From Tetrahymena thermophila SB210 (Eukaryota; Ciliophora; Oligohymenophorea; Hymenostomatida; Tetrahymenidae), in NCBI RefSeq assembly GCF_000189635.1, contig NW_002476212.1, positions 620,001 to 684,000 of the forward strand: a stretch of DNA of 64,000 nucleotides, in the 5' to 3' direction. The position numbers and the translations under genes were made by a program. Below, one piece after another: positions 51,028 to 62,832 of the stretch. The notes under the pieces were generated by a model. It had not been told where the DNA came from and did not search any database. It worked only from the letters and a program-made list of their open reading frames with translations. Position 1 is the first letter of the stretch. Each line of letters opens with the position of its first letter.

Positions 51028-51724
51028 AAAAAAATAATTAAAACCATATTAAGATGAAATTTATCTCATAAATAATATTTTAATCTTGAATCAATATGTT
51101 CATTCTCACTCAAACAATTTTTTAATAAAAAAACACAGCAAACAAAACTAAATCTTGTAATAATTTCAAATAAAATATAAATAACTAAACTAAAACTATT
51201 ATTAAATAAAATAAATACTTATTCTAATAAATAAATTAGAATTCAAACACACATTTTTATGAATTAAATATATTCATTATTCAAATCAAATTGTTAGTAA
51301 GAGATAATCAAAACAAATAAACAAAAAAAGAAATTTTGCTTTTATTTAATATTTTAAAAATAAATTTAAATAACTTCCACTACTTCATGATATTTCATAG
51401 AAAATTACTTGTTTTATGTTTTTAATCTAATTTTCTAAATTATTTAATTGCTATCAATATCCTTATTTTTTAATTATGCTTTCATTAAATATAATAATAA
51501 AATTAGTTATTGATACTTTACTTTGTTTTGATTTTAAACCAATTAAATTTTTTTATAGATAAATTCTAAAAAACTTAAATATCTTTTGTAAACATTTTTT
51601 TTTTAAATTTAAATATTTTAGTTCAAAAAATTAAGGTATTTATTTATTTATTTTCTAATTAATTTTATATTTTATGTAAATTAATAAATAAAATCAAATA
51701 AAATAACATAAAAATAAATATAAA
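51028..51724. other. convergent 3' flanks
   Basis: AT-rich spacer between USP7 and the leftward coiled-coil gene. Nothing else was seen. Confidence 0.55.
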
Positions 51725-53398
51725 TCAATATTTATTTGGTTAAGGATTTGGCTTTTCGAAGAAGAAATCATTCATATCTCTTGATTACTAATGCTAATTT
51801 GTTTTTCTTAATTAATGAGCGTTTGTATTGCCTAATTCGTTTTTATGTAAAAAGTTACCTCCTCTAGAGAAAATCAAAGATTCAGTACTTAAATAATTAC
51901 TAAATATATTTTTTTAGTTTTAACCTTGTGGTAGCTGAAACTTTTTAATTCTATATTTATTTCCTATTATAGGCTCACTTTAAGGTGTGTTATATATTTA
52001 AAACTTTTCTTTACTTTAAGTTATTGGAGTTTTATGGCGTTACGTTCCATCCACTTTTATTGCTTACAAGAACACATTTCTATTAGACTAAGCTACTTTA
52101 TAAAGTTCTTTATTCAAAGACGACTAAAGGATATTTGTTTTAGGAGGAGGTATATATTCGTAATGTGGTATTGTTGATTTATGAATAGGCTTCAATTTTA
52201 TCTTATTTGAAGGGTTACTTGAAAAGTAAGAGAAATCATTGCTATTTAACTCATTTTATGGTAACCATATTTCTTTCTAACCTTCAGTAACAAACTTCTT
52301 TTTTTTACTAGAGTTAATTAAATAAATAAATATTATTTATTAAATTATATATTTTAAGTTATCAATTAACATTATAGTTGAAAGAAGACTTTACATTTAT
52401 TAGGGAGATTCATTATTATCTTAGGAATTCTATTCTAATTTTGATTATTAGAATGATTTTCTCAATATATTTTCGTTTTCCTCTTTGAGTTTCTGGATCA
52501 TCAACTCAAGCTCCCTTTAAACGATAATAAAACAATTTGATATTATTTTTTAAACAGACAGTTAAGTTAATTACTTTATTTTTTCATCTTTTTATCTTTT
52601 CTCTTCTTATTCCTTTTCTAAGAGCTATTTTTATTGGTTTTCATTTTAATTTTAAATTTTTTTCATTTGTGAAACTAGATTCAGCAATAAATTATCTTTG
52701 CCCGTTTACAAATCCTAAAATTTTTTTAAAGATAAAACATTTATTGTACAATTTTTTGGCTACTTATTACTTAAACAATATCTGCCTAATCTACAATTTC
52801 CTTTTAAATTTATATTTAATATTCCAGATCGCTTTATATTTATTCTATATTTTACAGTTACTTTTCTATTTGTAGTTCTATTTTAGCAGATTCTCTATTT
52901 TAGACATATTCATTCTTCACAGATTTATATTTTTATTCTAAGTTTTCCATCATTTACATCATTTTACTAATTAATACCTAATCTTTTTCTTCTTAGCTTT
53001 ACTCTTCCTATTTTGTTTAAGTAAATTCTTCTGCTTATTCCAAAATGGTGTCTGGTTAAATTTCTAAATAAATATGTTAACTATGGCTCAAAAAAAGTAA
53101 AGATTTTTTTACTTTGGAATTTAGAGCTTGTCTCCTCCTACTTGATAAAATAAAGAAACATTAAAATTTAACCATTTAACCTAAATTGCTTAAATTTTAC
53201 TTTTTTTTCTTTTTGCACTGGCTATTCATAGATATCATCTTCATATAAAGCATCTTTTGAATGTGCAACTGTGTCCAGCGATCCCTTCCCTATAAATTTT
53301 GATGTTAAATTTGCATCATTTATTTTATAGAAATTTAATAAGCTAAATACTTTTTTCCATTTTGCTATTTAGGAGACTAGATTGCTTAGAATATTACT
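51725..53398 (-). CDS. coiled-coil protein, 5' end unresolved
   Basis: Exons 53201 to at least 53398, then 53113-53140, 52771-53063, 52395-52714 and 51725-52307; introns of 60, 49, 56 and 87 bp, all GT..AG with closing phases; 473 aa visible. The first visible part (SNILSNLVSQIAKWKKVF, then FIGKGSLDTVAHSKDALYED) is compact. The middle is a long Q/E/K heptad-like coiled coil (KYKSVKNEYVQNRESAK, LLLNLVSQMKKIQ, ELELMIQKLKEENENILR). The C-terminal 190 residues are Q/N/P-rich and contain HYEYIPPPKTN. No in-frame ATG was found in 53199-53440, so a further 5' exon is likely. It is probably a cytoskeletal or basal-body scaffold judged only by the coiled coil. Confidence 0.68.
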
Positions 53399-54290
53399 AT
53401 TTTTTTTTTAAGTAGTAATTACAAAAAATATTGACAGAGAGAGAAAGAAAGTAAGCGAAATTTAATATTTTATAAGTAAAAACTCAAAATAAAAATATAG
53501 AACACATAAATATAGGTTAACTTATTATTTTTATTAAAGATTATCTCTTTAAATCCACTAATTCTTTAAGAATTAAATGATCTATAAAATTCTAATTGAA
53601 TTTAATAATGATTTATAAGCACTCTATTCTAAAATAAGGTACATAAACTGTTTACATTTATTAGAAAATTAATTTAATTTTTGAACTCATTTTTTCTTTT
53701 AAAAGCTTTAAAAATCTAAAAATAATATAATCTATAAGCTGCTTAATTTATCTTCATTTTCAATTGAATTATTTATTGAAAACTAAAAAATCTCATAAAA
53801 AATAAGAAATTATTATTAATTCTAAAATCAAGATAAAACGGAAGGTCCAAAAAAATCCAAAATAAAAGTTAAAATACTACAATTTTTAATGAATTTTACA
53901 AATTTTGAATAAAATAAAATTAGAGATAAAGTTATTTTATTTTAATTTACTATTTCTAGAAAGTCATAAAGATAGCTAAAATTTAAATTTAAAGATCAAA
54001 AATATTTGAAAATAAATAGTCTGAAATTTATAATTATTACTAAAATCAGAGCAAAATGTTACTGTACTAGCAATGCATGCATTATTATAATTGTCTAAAT
54101 TTTGCACATAATTTAATAAATTTTAACCAGCTAATATTTAAGATCTTATTTAAATTTGATTGATCAATAATTTCATTCTTAATAAATATATTATTAAAAT
54201 CAGTGAATCCAGTTTCTTTTCTATAATTTTTAATTTCACTTTTATATTTAGAAAATTTGTTTATTTCTTATTAAAATAAGCACTTTAAAA
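53399..54290. other. divergent intergenic region
   Basis: Should hold the missing 5' exon and promoter of the coiled-coil gene and the promoter of the membrane-protein gene. It is AT-rich and no ATG-led exon could be identified. Confidence 0.5.
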
Positions 54291-55367
54291 ATGTAGAATA
54301 ATACAGAATAGGAAATTAAAGGGTTCAACTATCCATCTGAACAAGAGCTTCTATAAAAATCCAAATCACCACAAAAAAAGAAAATATTTTAAGATCCAAT
54401 ACCGCCTCCAATGCCAGCGTAGTTAAATAAATAACATCCTCTTTCTTTTGAAAATGTAAAAAATCCAATGGATGATTCTCACCTTACAAATATAACTGGC
54501 TTACAGAATAAATAGATATCTGGGTTTTAAAATTAAAGCAATATAGGAAAATAACATGAAAATTAAGAGCAAAAGCAATAATAATCAGAAAAAGTTTTCA
54601 GTTAATCTGTAATAAATCCTATGGATTTAACAGAGGATGAGCATTAAAAACAATAAGAAGATGATACATAATAGCAAAATACATAAAAATTTAAAAAGAA
54701 TATTAAAAAAGGGACTTAAATAACTATAGCAAGTAGAGATGATGAATTAAAAATTCATAGATTAGACAGTGAAAATACTCCTAAAAATAAAAATCACAAT
54801 ATCAGCAAATTGAAAGAAAACTAAAATAATCTTGGACCTAATTACCAATCAAATATAGCTTACACTGAACCTTCAAATGTGTATCCATTTAGTAATATTT
54901 ACAACTCTCAACTTACTATAGGAATGGAAGGACATATATGTTCTGCTGCTTTAGATCAATAAGATGACTCTATGGCATTATCAGGTAGAAAAGAAGAATT
55001 TTTGAGTTGGCATTCTGCTACTTATATACTTAAAATGTTTCTTGATTTTACAATAGTTTGTTTGTTCTTAACAATTTTTTTGCCTTGCTACTTAGTAACA
55101 GTACCAAGATAAATATCTAAAATGCCTAAAAAGTAAAAAAAAATATGTAATAATTGCAATAAGATTGTGAACGAATTAGAAATAAATCCCTCTTAAAAAC
55201 CTGAGCTAGCTATGTTCATTAGTAGACTTTTAATAATTTGTTTATACCCAATACTTTGGTTAATAATGGGTTATCCTTTCCAAAAACTATATCTTGATTT
55301 TATTTTATACGTTTATTAGATTCTTTACAATTTTTTTTCATTCGCATTCACTAAATCAAATTAATGA
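54291..55367 (+). CDS. tail-anchored multi-helix membrane protein, unknown
   Basis: Intronless, 358 aa, from MQNNTEQEIKGFNYPSEQ to TGA after FTKSNQ. Residues 1-235 are a Q/N/P/K-rich, hydrophilic head with IPPPMPAQL and a basic patch KFKKNIKKG. Three hydrophobic helices follow: about 244-270 (YILKMFLDFTIVCLFLTIFL), 307-328 (MFISRLLIICLYPILWLIMG) and 332-350 (LYLDFILYVYQILYNFF). Between helices 1 and 2 is a short loop with KKICNNCNKIV, a single CxxC that could bind a metal or form a disulfide. There is no signal peptide, so the head is probably cytosolic. Not recognised. Confidence 0.75.
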
Positions 55368-57911
55368 AAGATACCCTAAAAAAAATAATTTATTATTAAA
55401 AATTTAGTTATAAACAAGTAGTATTGTAAGCATATAAGGAAATAAATGTGTGTATAGTTAATTAATTATTTTACGAATTGAATTCAATATAATATTAATT
55501 AATAAATAATTTATATTTTTATTAACCAAAATATTTTAATAAAAAAAAAAATTTAACTAAATTCTTATTAAAATATTTATCAATATTATCAGACATATAG
55601 TAAGTTATTAGTTTTTAATTTAAGTTAATAAATATATTAAAAATTAATTTTTATATGTAATGTAATGAGTTTGTTATATGTTAAAGCAAATAGTATATAT
55701 AACTTTAAATAGTAAAAAAGAAAAAATGATAAATTAGATATTCTTTAAAAAAAGATTAAAAGATTTAAGAAAATTATTTTTTTTGTTAATTGATTTTTGT
55801 AATAATTATATATTTTGTTTTGAACTAATAAAAGGCAAGTTTGAGCAGTGGCTTAAAAAACAAAATACACTTATAAAATAAATTAGAATACATTAAGTAT
55901 TATTTTAATGCAAATTTTATTATTATTCATTTATTTTATCAATTTTGAGAATAAATTCATATCTATTTAAAATTTAGAAAAAAACTTTCTTGTTTGATAG
56001 TATCTTAATTATTTTAAATATGTATCATTAATTTGAAAACTTTCATGATTGAATTATTTTAAATAGCTTTTTACTTTTAATTTTTTGAAAAATTTAAAAA
56101 CTTTGTTCTATTCATTAGCATAATAAAATGCATGATATATTTATAAAAAGGGTAAATTTAAAAATCAAAGTAAGTAAGTAAATTAAATAGATATTTAAGC
56201 TTAACCATACTATTACTAACATTTATTTTTCTATCATACTTATAAAATATTTATTATAAATTTTATATCTTTTATATTTAGAATAGTTTTCAAATCTTTT
56301 ATAAAATTCCTTTTATGATTTGTAATTTTATTTAAAAATATATTAATTTTTTTAAAGTTATAGTTTTATTTTAAATATTATATCTAAAATAGAGAGATAT
56401 TTAATATATTATATTGAGCCACTTTAAATATTAAAAAATAATTTAATTAGTTTAATTTTTAAAATAGTCTTATCTCTTCATTCTTCTTCAGTTGTATAGA
56501 TAACTTATTTATTTTACAGGTTTATGTGATTCCTATTTATAATTATTTTAAAATCTAACCTATCTTCTTTAAAAACTAAATTTAAAGATGGTCTAAATAA
56601 ATTTCAAATATTAGGATTAAATTAAACAATTTTTCAAAATACTTAAGCAAATATAAGCAATATCTTTCTGTGTGTCTCTCATTCAATATCTGCTTTTATA
56701 AAAGAAATATCTATCTGCATTAAAAATTGTAGAATAATATTTTCCTCTTTACATATTTTTAAAATAATTTATTATAAAACAATAAAGCAAAATAGAAATT
56801 CAGTTATATTACATATTATTTTACAAAAGGATAAATTAAGTTATTTTTTATTATTATTTTAAACCTTTTATCTTATTTAAAAATAAAGAAGTGATTAATT
56901 GATCTATAAGGACAAAATACAAAATTGGATTTATATTAATTTATTGTTGAATGCTTCAGCTTAAAATACTAATAAATTTTATTTTATTACAGCAGATTTA
57001 ATAAAAATTAATGAAAATCACTATTTTCAATCTATTTATTAGTAAAATTCAGGAACTTTTCTGATGAATTTGAAAGCTTACAACCTAATTATTTTAATTA
57101 ACTAAAGAATTGTTCTAAACAGCGAAGTCTCATGAAAATTCATTTAAATTTTATGTGGTCTTTTGTTTTTAACATAAGATTTGGATTTTCAAGTTGAAGC
57201 TTAAATACCTCAATTATTTTTGGTAGAAGAAAGTAAAGGAGAAATTACCTGTAAAATGATAGACAGATTCACTCTAAAGATATTCTATTATATTTGATAG
57301 TTATAATTGATTACGAGCGACAATTAATTTGAAATAATTTAAACATTCAAGTTGTCAGGGAATTTTAGATCAAAATTTATAAAACTAGTAATATCTAATA
57401 TATGATTAGTGCTAGAAGTTTTAGCTTTAAGGGAAAGAGTACAAGTGCGCATGATTACTTTATATAGATTTTTCAGAGAAATCCTTTAAATAAAATTTAT
57501 TATAAATGACAATACTTTAATTAGTGGGGGAAACACTATTATGAAACTAATAAACTTAATGATGCAAAAAGGAATTAAATTTTAAGATTTCCATTTCAAG
57601 CCAGCTCAAAAATAAAATGAGAATGCATAAAAGCATGTTAATAATTTATATACTGCATTTACTATTTATAAATTAAGCAATCACTCAGTCTTATTGATTC
57701 TTTTCTTTTACAACATACAAACACACAAACAAACAATAAATCATAATTATAAAATCATTAAATAGTATGAAGCAAAACAAAGACTTTTAATTAAATTTGT
57801 TAAGAAAAAAACAATAAATTCTCTCATAACAGCTCTGTAAGTAATTTATAAAGAAATTTTTGTAAAAAAAAATTAAATTCAACATAAATAAAGAAAGTTA
57901 ATTCTAAAAAC
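55368..57911. other. long intergenic region
   Basis: About 2.5 kb. 55368-57000 is very AT-rich and empty. 57040-57620 is richer in GC, with short coding-like frames (for example DFQVEAQIPQLFLVEESKG near 57185-57240, and the frame at 57402-57620), but no complete gene model could be built. Confidence 0.5.
57402..57620 (+). pseudogene. short frame interrupted by one in-frame TGA
   Basis: Begins MISARSFSFKGKSTSAHDYF, meets TGA at 57507-57509, and continues in the same frame as QYFNQWGKHYYETNKLNDAK...FPFQASSKIK to TGA at 57618. Composition is richer than the flanks. It may be a decayed gene, a 3' exon piece, a rare TGA-decoding case or chance. No splice signals around the TGA rescue it. Confidence 0.25.
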
Positions 57912-59724
57912 ATGAGTGACGAATAAATTTAAGAAACAACATCCCAATATATCCTACAAGTATCCATATCAGGAATTTCTATTTTATGCTGCCTGATCAT
58001 AACAATAGGCTTTATCGCCTTCAAAAATTTGAGAAAATCTGCTCTTAAACTTGTTTTATTTTTATGCATCTCAGAAATGATATTTTCAATATCTATGATT
58101 ATGAGGCCTCCAAATTAACAAAATAATTAGCTTTGTGCAGCTTAGATCTTTTTTGGCAACCTTGGGCATTTACTGTCTTTATTTTGGACCTGCATGATAT
58201 CATACAGTCTCCATAGGAGCATTCGCTATGGTTATGAATATGTAAAGTGCATTATGAATAAGATTATACTGACATCATTATTTGTTCCTACTTCGCTTGC
58301 TGGATTGTAAGCATTTTTTTATTTAATTTCCTTATAAAATAAATTTAAATTAATATTATCAATAAATATCATTTTAATATCAATGCTCTACTGGTTAATA
58401 ACATAATAAACACCTAAATAAAAAAATGCATAGGGATAATATGAATATTTCTTTTAATTTTTTCTACTTAAATCTATTTCTAATAGAAGATTTATAGAAA
58501 TTTAGAATAAATACTTTTTATTAACTTATTTAATAATACTAAATAAGTATATGAAATAGAATAAAAAATTATAAGAAAGAATTTCTTTTGTTTATTTATT
58601 TATCTTTCATATTGATTTTTCACTTAACTCCTTAAGAAATAAAAAAATAAATCAAACTATCTTGCTTTCTATTATTCTTTTAAAGGAGAAATTAGTGATT
58701 CTTTAATTTTAAAAGCTGGTTAAGCTGATTTTTTTAATTATAATAAATTATTTCTTGATAACAAAGTATAATTAATTAAAGTCTAATATTTATTTTAATA
58801 TATGAAAATAGGATATTGACGAGGTAATACTTCTTCACAGAAAATAATTTTTGTAATGTCTTGTAAGAGGGTATTGAAGGTTCAGCTTTGAATTCAGATG
58901 ATACCAGTTTTTACATCTAAAAGTTAATCATGCTTTTGGAATTTTAAATCCCAATCTATATATCTTTTGCATTTAATTTAAGACAAATCATTAGTGTAGC
59001 TAAAATTGCAAAGGAAAATTAAGTCCACAATGTTGCAATCAAATTAAGAAGAATTTACGTTTATCCTTTCATCATTCCTATTTGCTAAATTTTTGCTCTT
59101 ATTTATCAAGTTTATGTGCTTAGTGGTGGAAATCCTGATAATTAAACACTTATCACACTAAATATCATATTTAGCTGCTCTTAGGGAGCAGTTAATTCGA
59201 TTGTATATGGATTCAATCAAAAACTAAGATGGTCTTTCAAAAATGCTTATAATAACAGAATGAGTGCAGCTTCTACTAGTCTAAATGAATCATTAGTAAA
59301 CAACGGATATAGCTCTTCTCAAACAGAAAGTCCTGAAAGAAAAAAATCAGGATTTAATAATATTGTTAAAGCATATTAAACTGCATCTGAAGATGAAGAA
59401 GAAGATAGAATATAAAATAGTAGCTTTAAGAAACTCAATATGAGTAAAAGCAATGCATAAAATATTAATTCCAAAAGCTCATACTTAAATTCCACCAAAT
59501 GTGGATCTAATAATAACTTGAATACAATTCCAGAATAGCCTCATGAATCTCCATATGAAAGAAGAAGTAGCAAATTTTAGAGCTTTAAACATAATTCTTC
59601 TGATTTTATAGAAAGTGATAGTTTTAATGAAGGAGGTGAAGTATCTGATGACCTATTGGATGAATATATTAGTAATCATTCTACACCTTCTAGATAATTC
59701 CAACTTACTATTGCAGACTTTTGA
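57912..59724 (+). CDS. cAMP-receptor-like seven-helix GPCR
   Basis: Two exons, 57912-58306 and 58812-59724, with a 505-bp GT..AG intron; 435 aa. A short N-terminus (MSDEQIQETTSQYIL) leads into seven helices: SISGISILCCLIITIGFIAF, LKLVLFLCISEMIFSISMIM, LGHLLSLFWTCMISYSLHRS, ILTSLFVPTSLAGLIL, LIMLLEFQIPIYISFAFNL, IYVYPFIIPICQIFALIYQV and LITLNIIFSCSQGAVNSIVY. The LGHLLSLFWTC...R helix 3 and the NSIVYGFN end of helix 7 are typical of the cAR/Crl (slime-mould cAMP receptor) class. The C-terminal tail of about 150 residues is Ser/Asn-rich with acidic runs (SEDEEEDR), offering many phosphorylation sites for desensitisation. It should sense an extracellular ligand and couple to G proteins; the ligand is unknown. 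Confidence 0.82.
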
Positions 59725-61100
59725 AAAAAATCAAATTATTTAAATAATTTGTTATCTTAAATTAGATTTTTCTTACAAAAATTAAAAAAAAGTAGCAATC
59801 TTATTCAATTAATAACTAACTATAAAAACTTATTTACCAGTATTATCAACAAACAATCTTCAATAAATTATTTATTAAATAATGTATATATCTTGTATTA
59901 TTTACACAATTAATTAGTATATTTGAATTTCGTATTAAATTTTTCAAAATATAAAATAATTAATCCCATATTTTTCATTAATTTTTTAAAAATAAAAGTT
60001 AATGTCTTAAAATTATTTTTACATATGGTTAACTTCTTTAATTGGAAATGATTTTTCAAGTATATAGTAAACTGCTTATGAAAATAATACTTTGGAGGTT
60101 TAAAGTAATTTTCCATAAAATATTATGGCATTTAAAATTTGAAATTATTTTTTCATCCTTTCACTTATAAATTTTAAGCTTGTTCAATTTTGGTGTTAAA
60201 AATAATTGAGTTACTGATTCTGATGCCTATTAGATTTATCAGATACATTATTGGAGAGGAGTAATTATCAGAGTTAAAAAATAAATTGATATATTTGTAA
60301 AAAAATCTTAATTCTACCAAATATTTATTAGATTTCTTGTTTAAAAAAATTAAAATCACATGTATATATTTATTTGGATAAAAGACAAAAGCCTTTCGAT
60401 TTGAAAATACAAATATATCAACACTCATTTTCAAAAAAAAGTCCTGAAGATTTAAATACTTTTGATATTCTAAATTAGTGCTGCTTCAATAATTTTAATT
60501 TTAATTTTTTTTCATATTAAAACATAGTTTATTAATTTAATCATTTAAATACTGTAAATTTCTAAATTAAAACTTTTTCTCAAATTCTAGTAATAAATTA
60601 TTCAAAAAAATTAACTTAAAATTGATAAAAGCTGAATGTAGATAACAAATGACATTTTAAATATTAATTAAAAAAACTAAAATAATATATAAAGAAAAAA
60701 TAATCTATATTATTTAAGCTTAATATTGTATAAACTAAGTCAGATTTTTTTGATGAAAATTCCTTTTATTATTCTAACTAATATAGGATAGCAAATAGGA
60801 TATTAATCAGTATTTGGATATTTAAAATGGTATTAGCATACATAAATAAATAAAGAGAATTTTAAAAAGGTGAGACAATTAATTAATATTCTTATGATTG
60901 AGTTATTTTTCAGAACAGAAATAGTTCATATAAAGAACAAATAGTAAGAAGCTTTGATCAAAAAATAAAATATTAGGTACTCAAAATTTATTTATATAAA
61001 TATTTGTGAAGAAAGAAAAATTAAATAAATCATAAATAGCTAATAAATTTAAGAGTTTATACTATAAAAAAGAATAAGTAAAGATTTAATAAATAAATAA
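59725..61100. other. intergenic region
   Basis: AT-rich. A minus-strand frame at 60174-60434 has no TAA, TAG or TGA for 86 codons but no domain or conservation support. Otherwise this is the flank of the receptor gene and the RBX1 promoter. Confidence 0.5.
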
Positions 61101-61559
61101 ATGGAAACAGAAAAAAGATTCGAAGTCAAAAAATGGAACGCTGTTGCTCTTTGGCAATGGGATATTGAAGTTGAAAATTGCGCCATTTGCAAGAAGTAAG
61201 TTTAATCATCTCACAACCTTTTTTTATTAAGTGCTTGGCATGTCTTGTTTTACATTAATTAGATTATTTTCAAAGATTTCGTATAAAAATTTTAAAAGCC
61301 AAATAGGTTTTATAAGCACATAAAATAAAATGTTTAACTATATTTGTAACCATATTTAATTTAAATAATTAGCAACATTATGGAACCTTGTATTGAATGT
61401 GATGCCAACTAAAACTCAAATAGTGCTTCCGAATGTGATGTTGCTTGGGGTACTTGCAATCACGCATTCCATTTCCATTGTATTTCCAGATGGTTAAAAA
61501 CTCGTAATACTTGTCCTCTTGATTCTCGTCAATGGGATTATCAAAGATATGGTCGTTGA
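61101..61559 (+). CDS. RBX1: RBX1, RING-box subunit of cullin-RING ligases
   Basis: Exons 61101-61195 and 61373-61559, with a 177-bp GT..AG intron splitting codon 32; 93 aa. RBX1 binds the cullin C-terminus and recruits the E2 for ubiquitin transfer (SCF and related ligases). The cullin-binding strand [18 protein letters not shown] is nearly identical to the human one. All twelve zinc ligands of the RING-H2 are present: Cys27, Cys30, Cys38, Cys41, Cys53, Cys60, His62, His65, His67, Cys68, Cys79 and Asp82, each exactly 15 positions before the human equivalent. The protein is shorter than human RBX1 (108 aa) only at the N-terminus. It ends WDYQRYGR. Identification is certain. Confidence 0.97.
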
Positions 61560-62832
61560 ATAAAAGCTATAAGCAAAAAATTTGTAAATATTAATCTTAA
61601 TATTATAAGTCACTTATATACTTATATAGTTTGTTAGTATATGCTAAAGATTTTTTTAGTTTCCTTGCAATTATAATAGTTTAGTTTCAGTTTATAATAA
61701 CTTATTTAAATGATAAAATTGTGCTTTGTACTAATATAAATATCTAAAATAATAGAATTAGTTATTTAATAAGTTCATATATTTAAACTAGAAAAATAAT
61801 TTTAAGAAATAAAGTTTTTTAAAGATAAAAAAAGTCTCTTTTTTAACTTTTTTGTTTGAATACGAAAGAATTAGTTATGATTTTGGTAAACAAGATACTT
61901 TTAATTTCTGAAAAAATTGAGAATATAAGATATCTTATATTATTTATTGTGGATTAATTTTTCTATTAGTTTATTATTCTTTCTATCATTTATTCATTAG
62001 TTAATTCATAGATTAATTATACATATCTCGAACAAAAAAAAACAAAAAAGATATTGGTATTTATTATTTATTTTATTTTTTAAATAGACAGACACATAAT
62101 AAAATTATTTTAATATATTAAATTAAAGAAAATAATACACTTGTTTTTATCATAATATTATTTTCAAAAATTAAAGAAGCATCTTAATTAAATAAATAAT
62201 TTTAGCATTTTCTTTTTAATTTAATTTTTTGAGAAAAAAAATTAGGTAAATTATTATAATGTCTATTAATATATTTCTTTTCATTCTGAAAAATTAACAA
62301 TATATTTCAAAGACTAAATACAGATTATTAATTTGTCTATCAAGTTAATCTGCTTAAATTTAACAAATAAAATCAATAGATTTCTTACAAAACCAAACTA
62401 AGATAACTTGAAAAAATTAAATAAGTAGCAAATCTTTAATAAAATAATTAATTTTGAATTTATTTTACTTTAAAAAATAAATTTATTCTATCTTTCTAAA
62501 ATTGTTATAATAAATAAATACTTATGAATTGAAAAAAATTTGTCTAAATAATTGTTTGTAAAGCTTTGAATTTTTAACTTTATTTTCTTTAAAATTTTTG
62601 ATAAATTTAATTAATTTTCTGTTTGTAGAATTCTAACAATAAGATTGATAAAATTTTAAAGACGATAGCTTATTTTTAAAAATACAAAACAGAAATGCAA
62701 TTGGATTTACGAATTAGACTAAATGATTGTTAATCTTTTTAATTTTATTATATAATTTATTTAAAAAAGCTTTAATTATTTAATTATTTGTTTATTTATT
62801 TATTTTTAATATCATGATAAAGGTTAATTTTA
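61560..62832. other. convergent 3' flanks
   Basis: About 1.3 kb, strongly AT-rich, between RBX1 and the 3' end of IFT70. No coding signal was seen. Confidence 0.6.

Noticed and set aside
52537..52875. 112-codon plus-strand frame without any stop codon
   Set aside because: It is the antisense of the coiled-coil gene, whose exons and introns explain the sequence.
60174..60434. 86-codon minus-strand frame with no TAA, TAG or TGA
   Set aside because: Lacks glutamine entirely and any known domain; about one such frame is expected by chance in this window.
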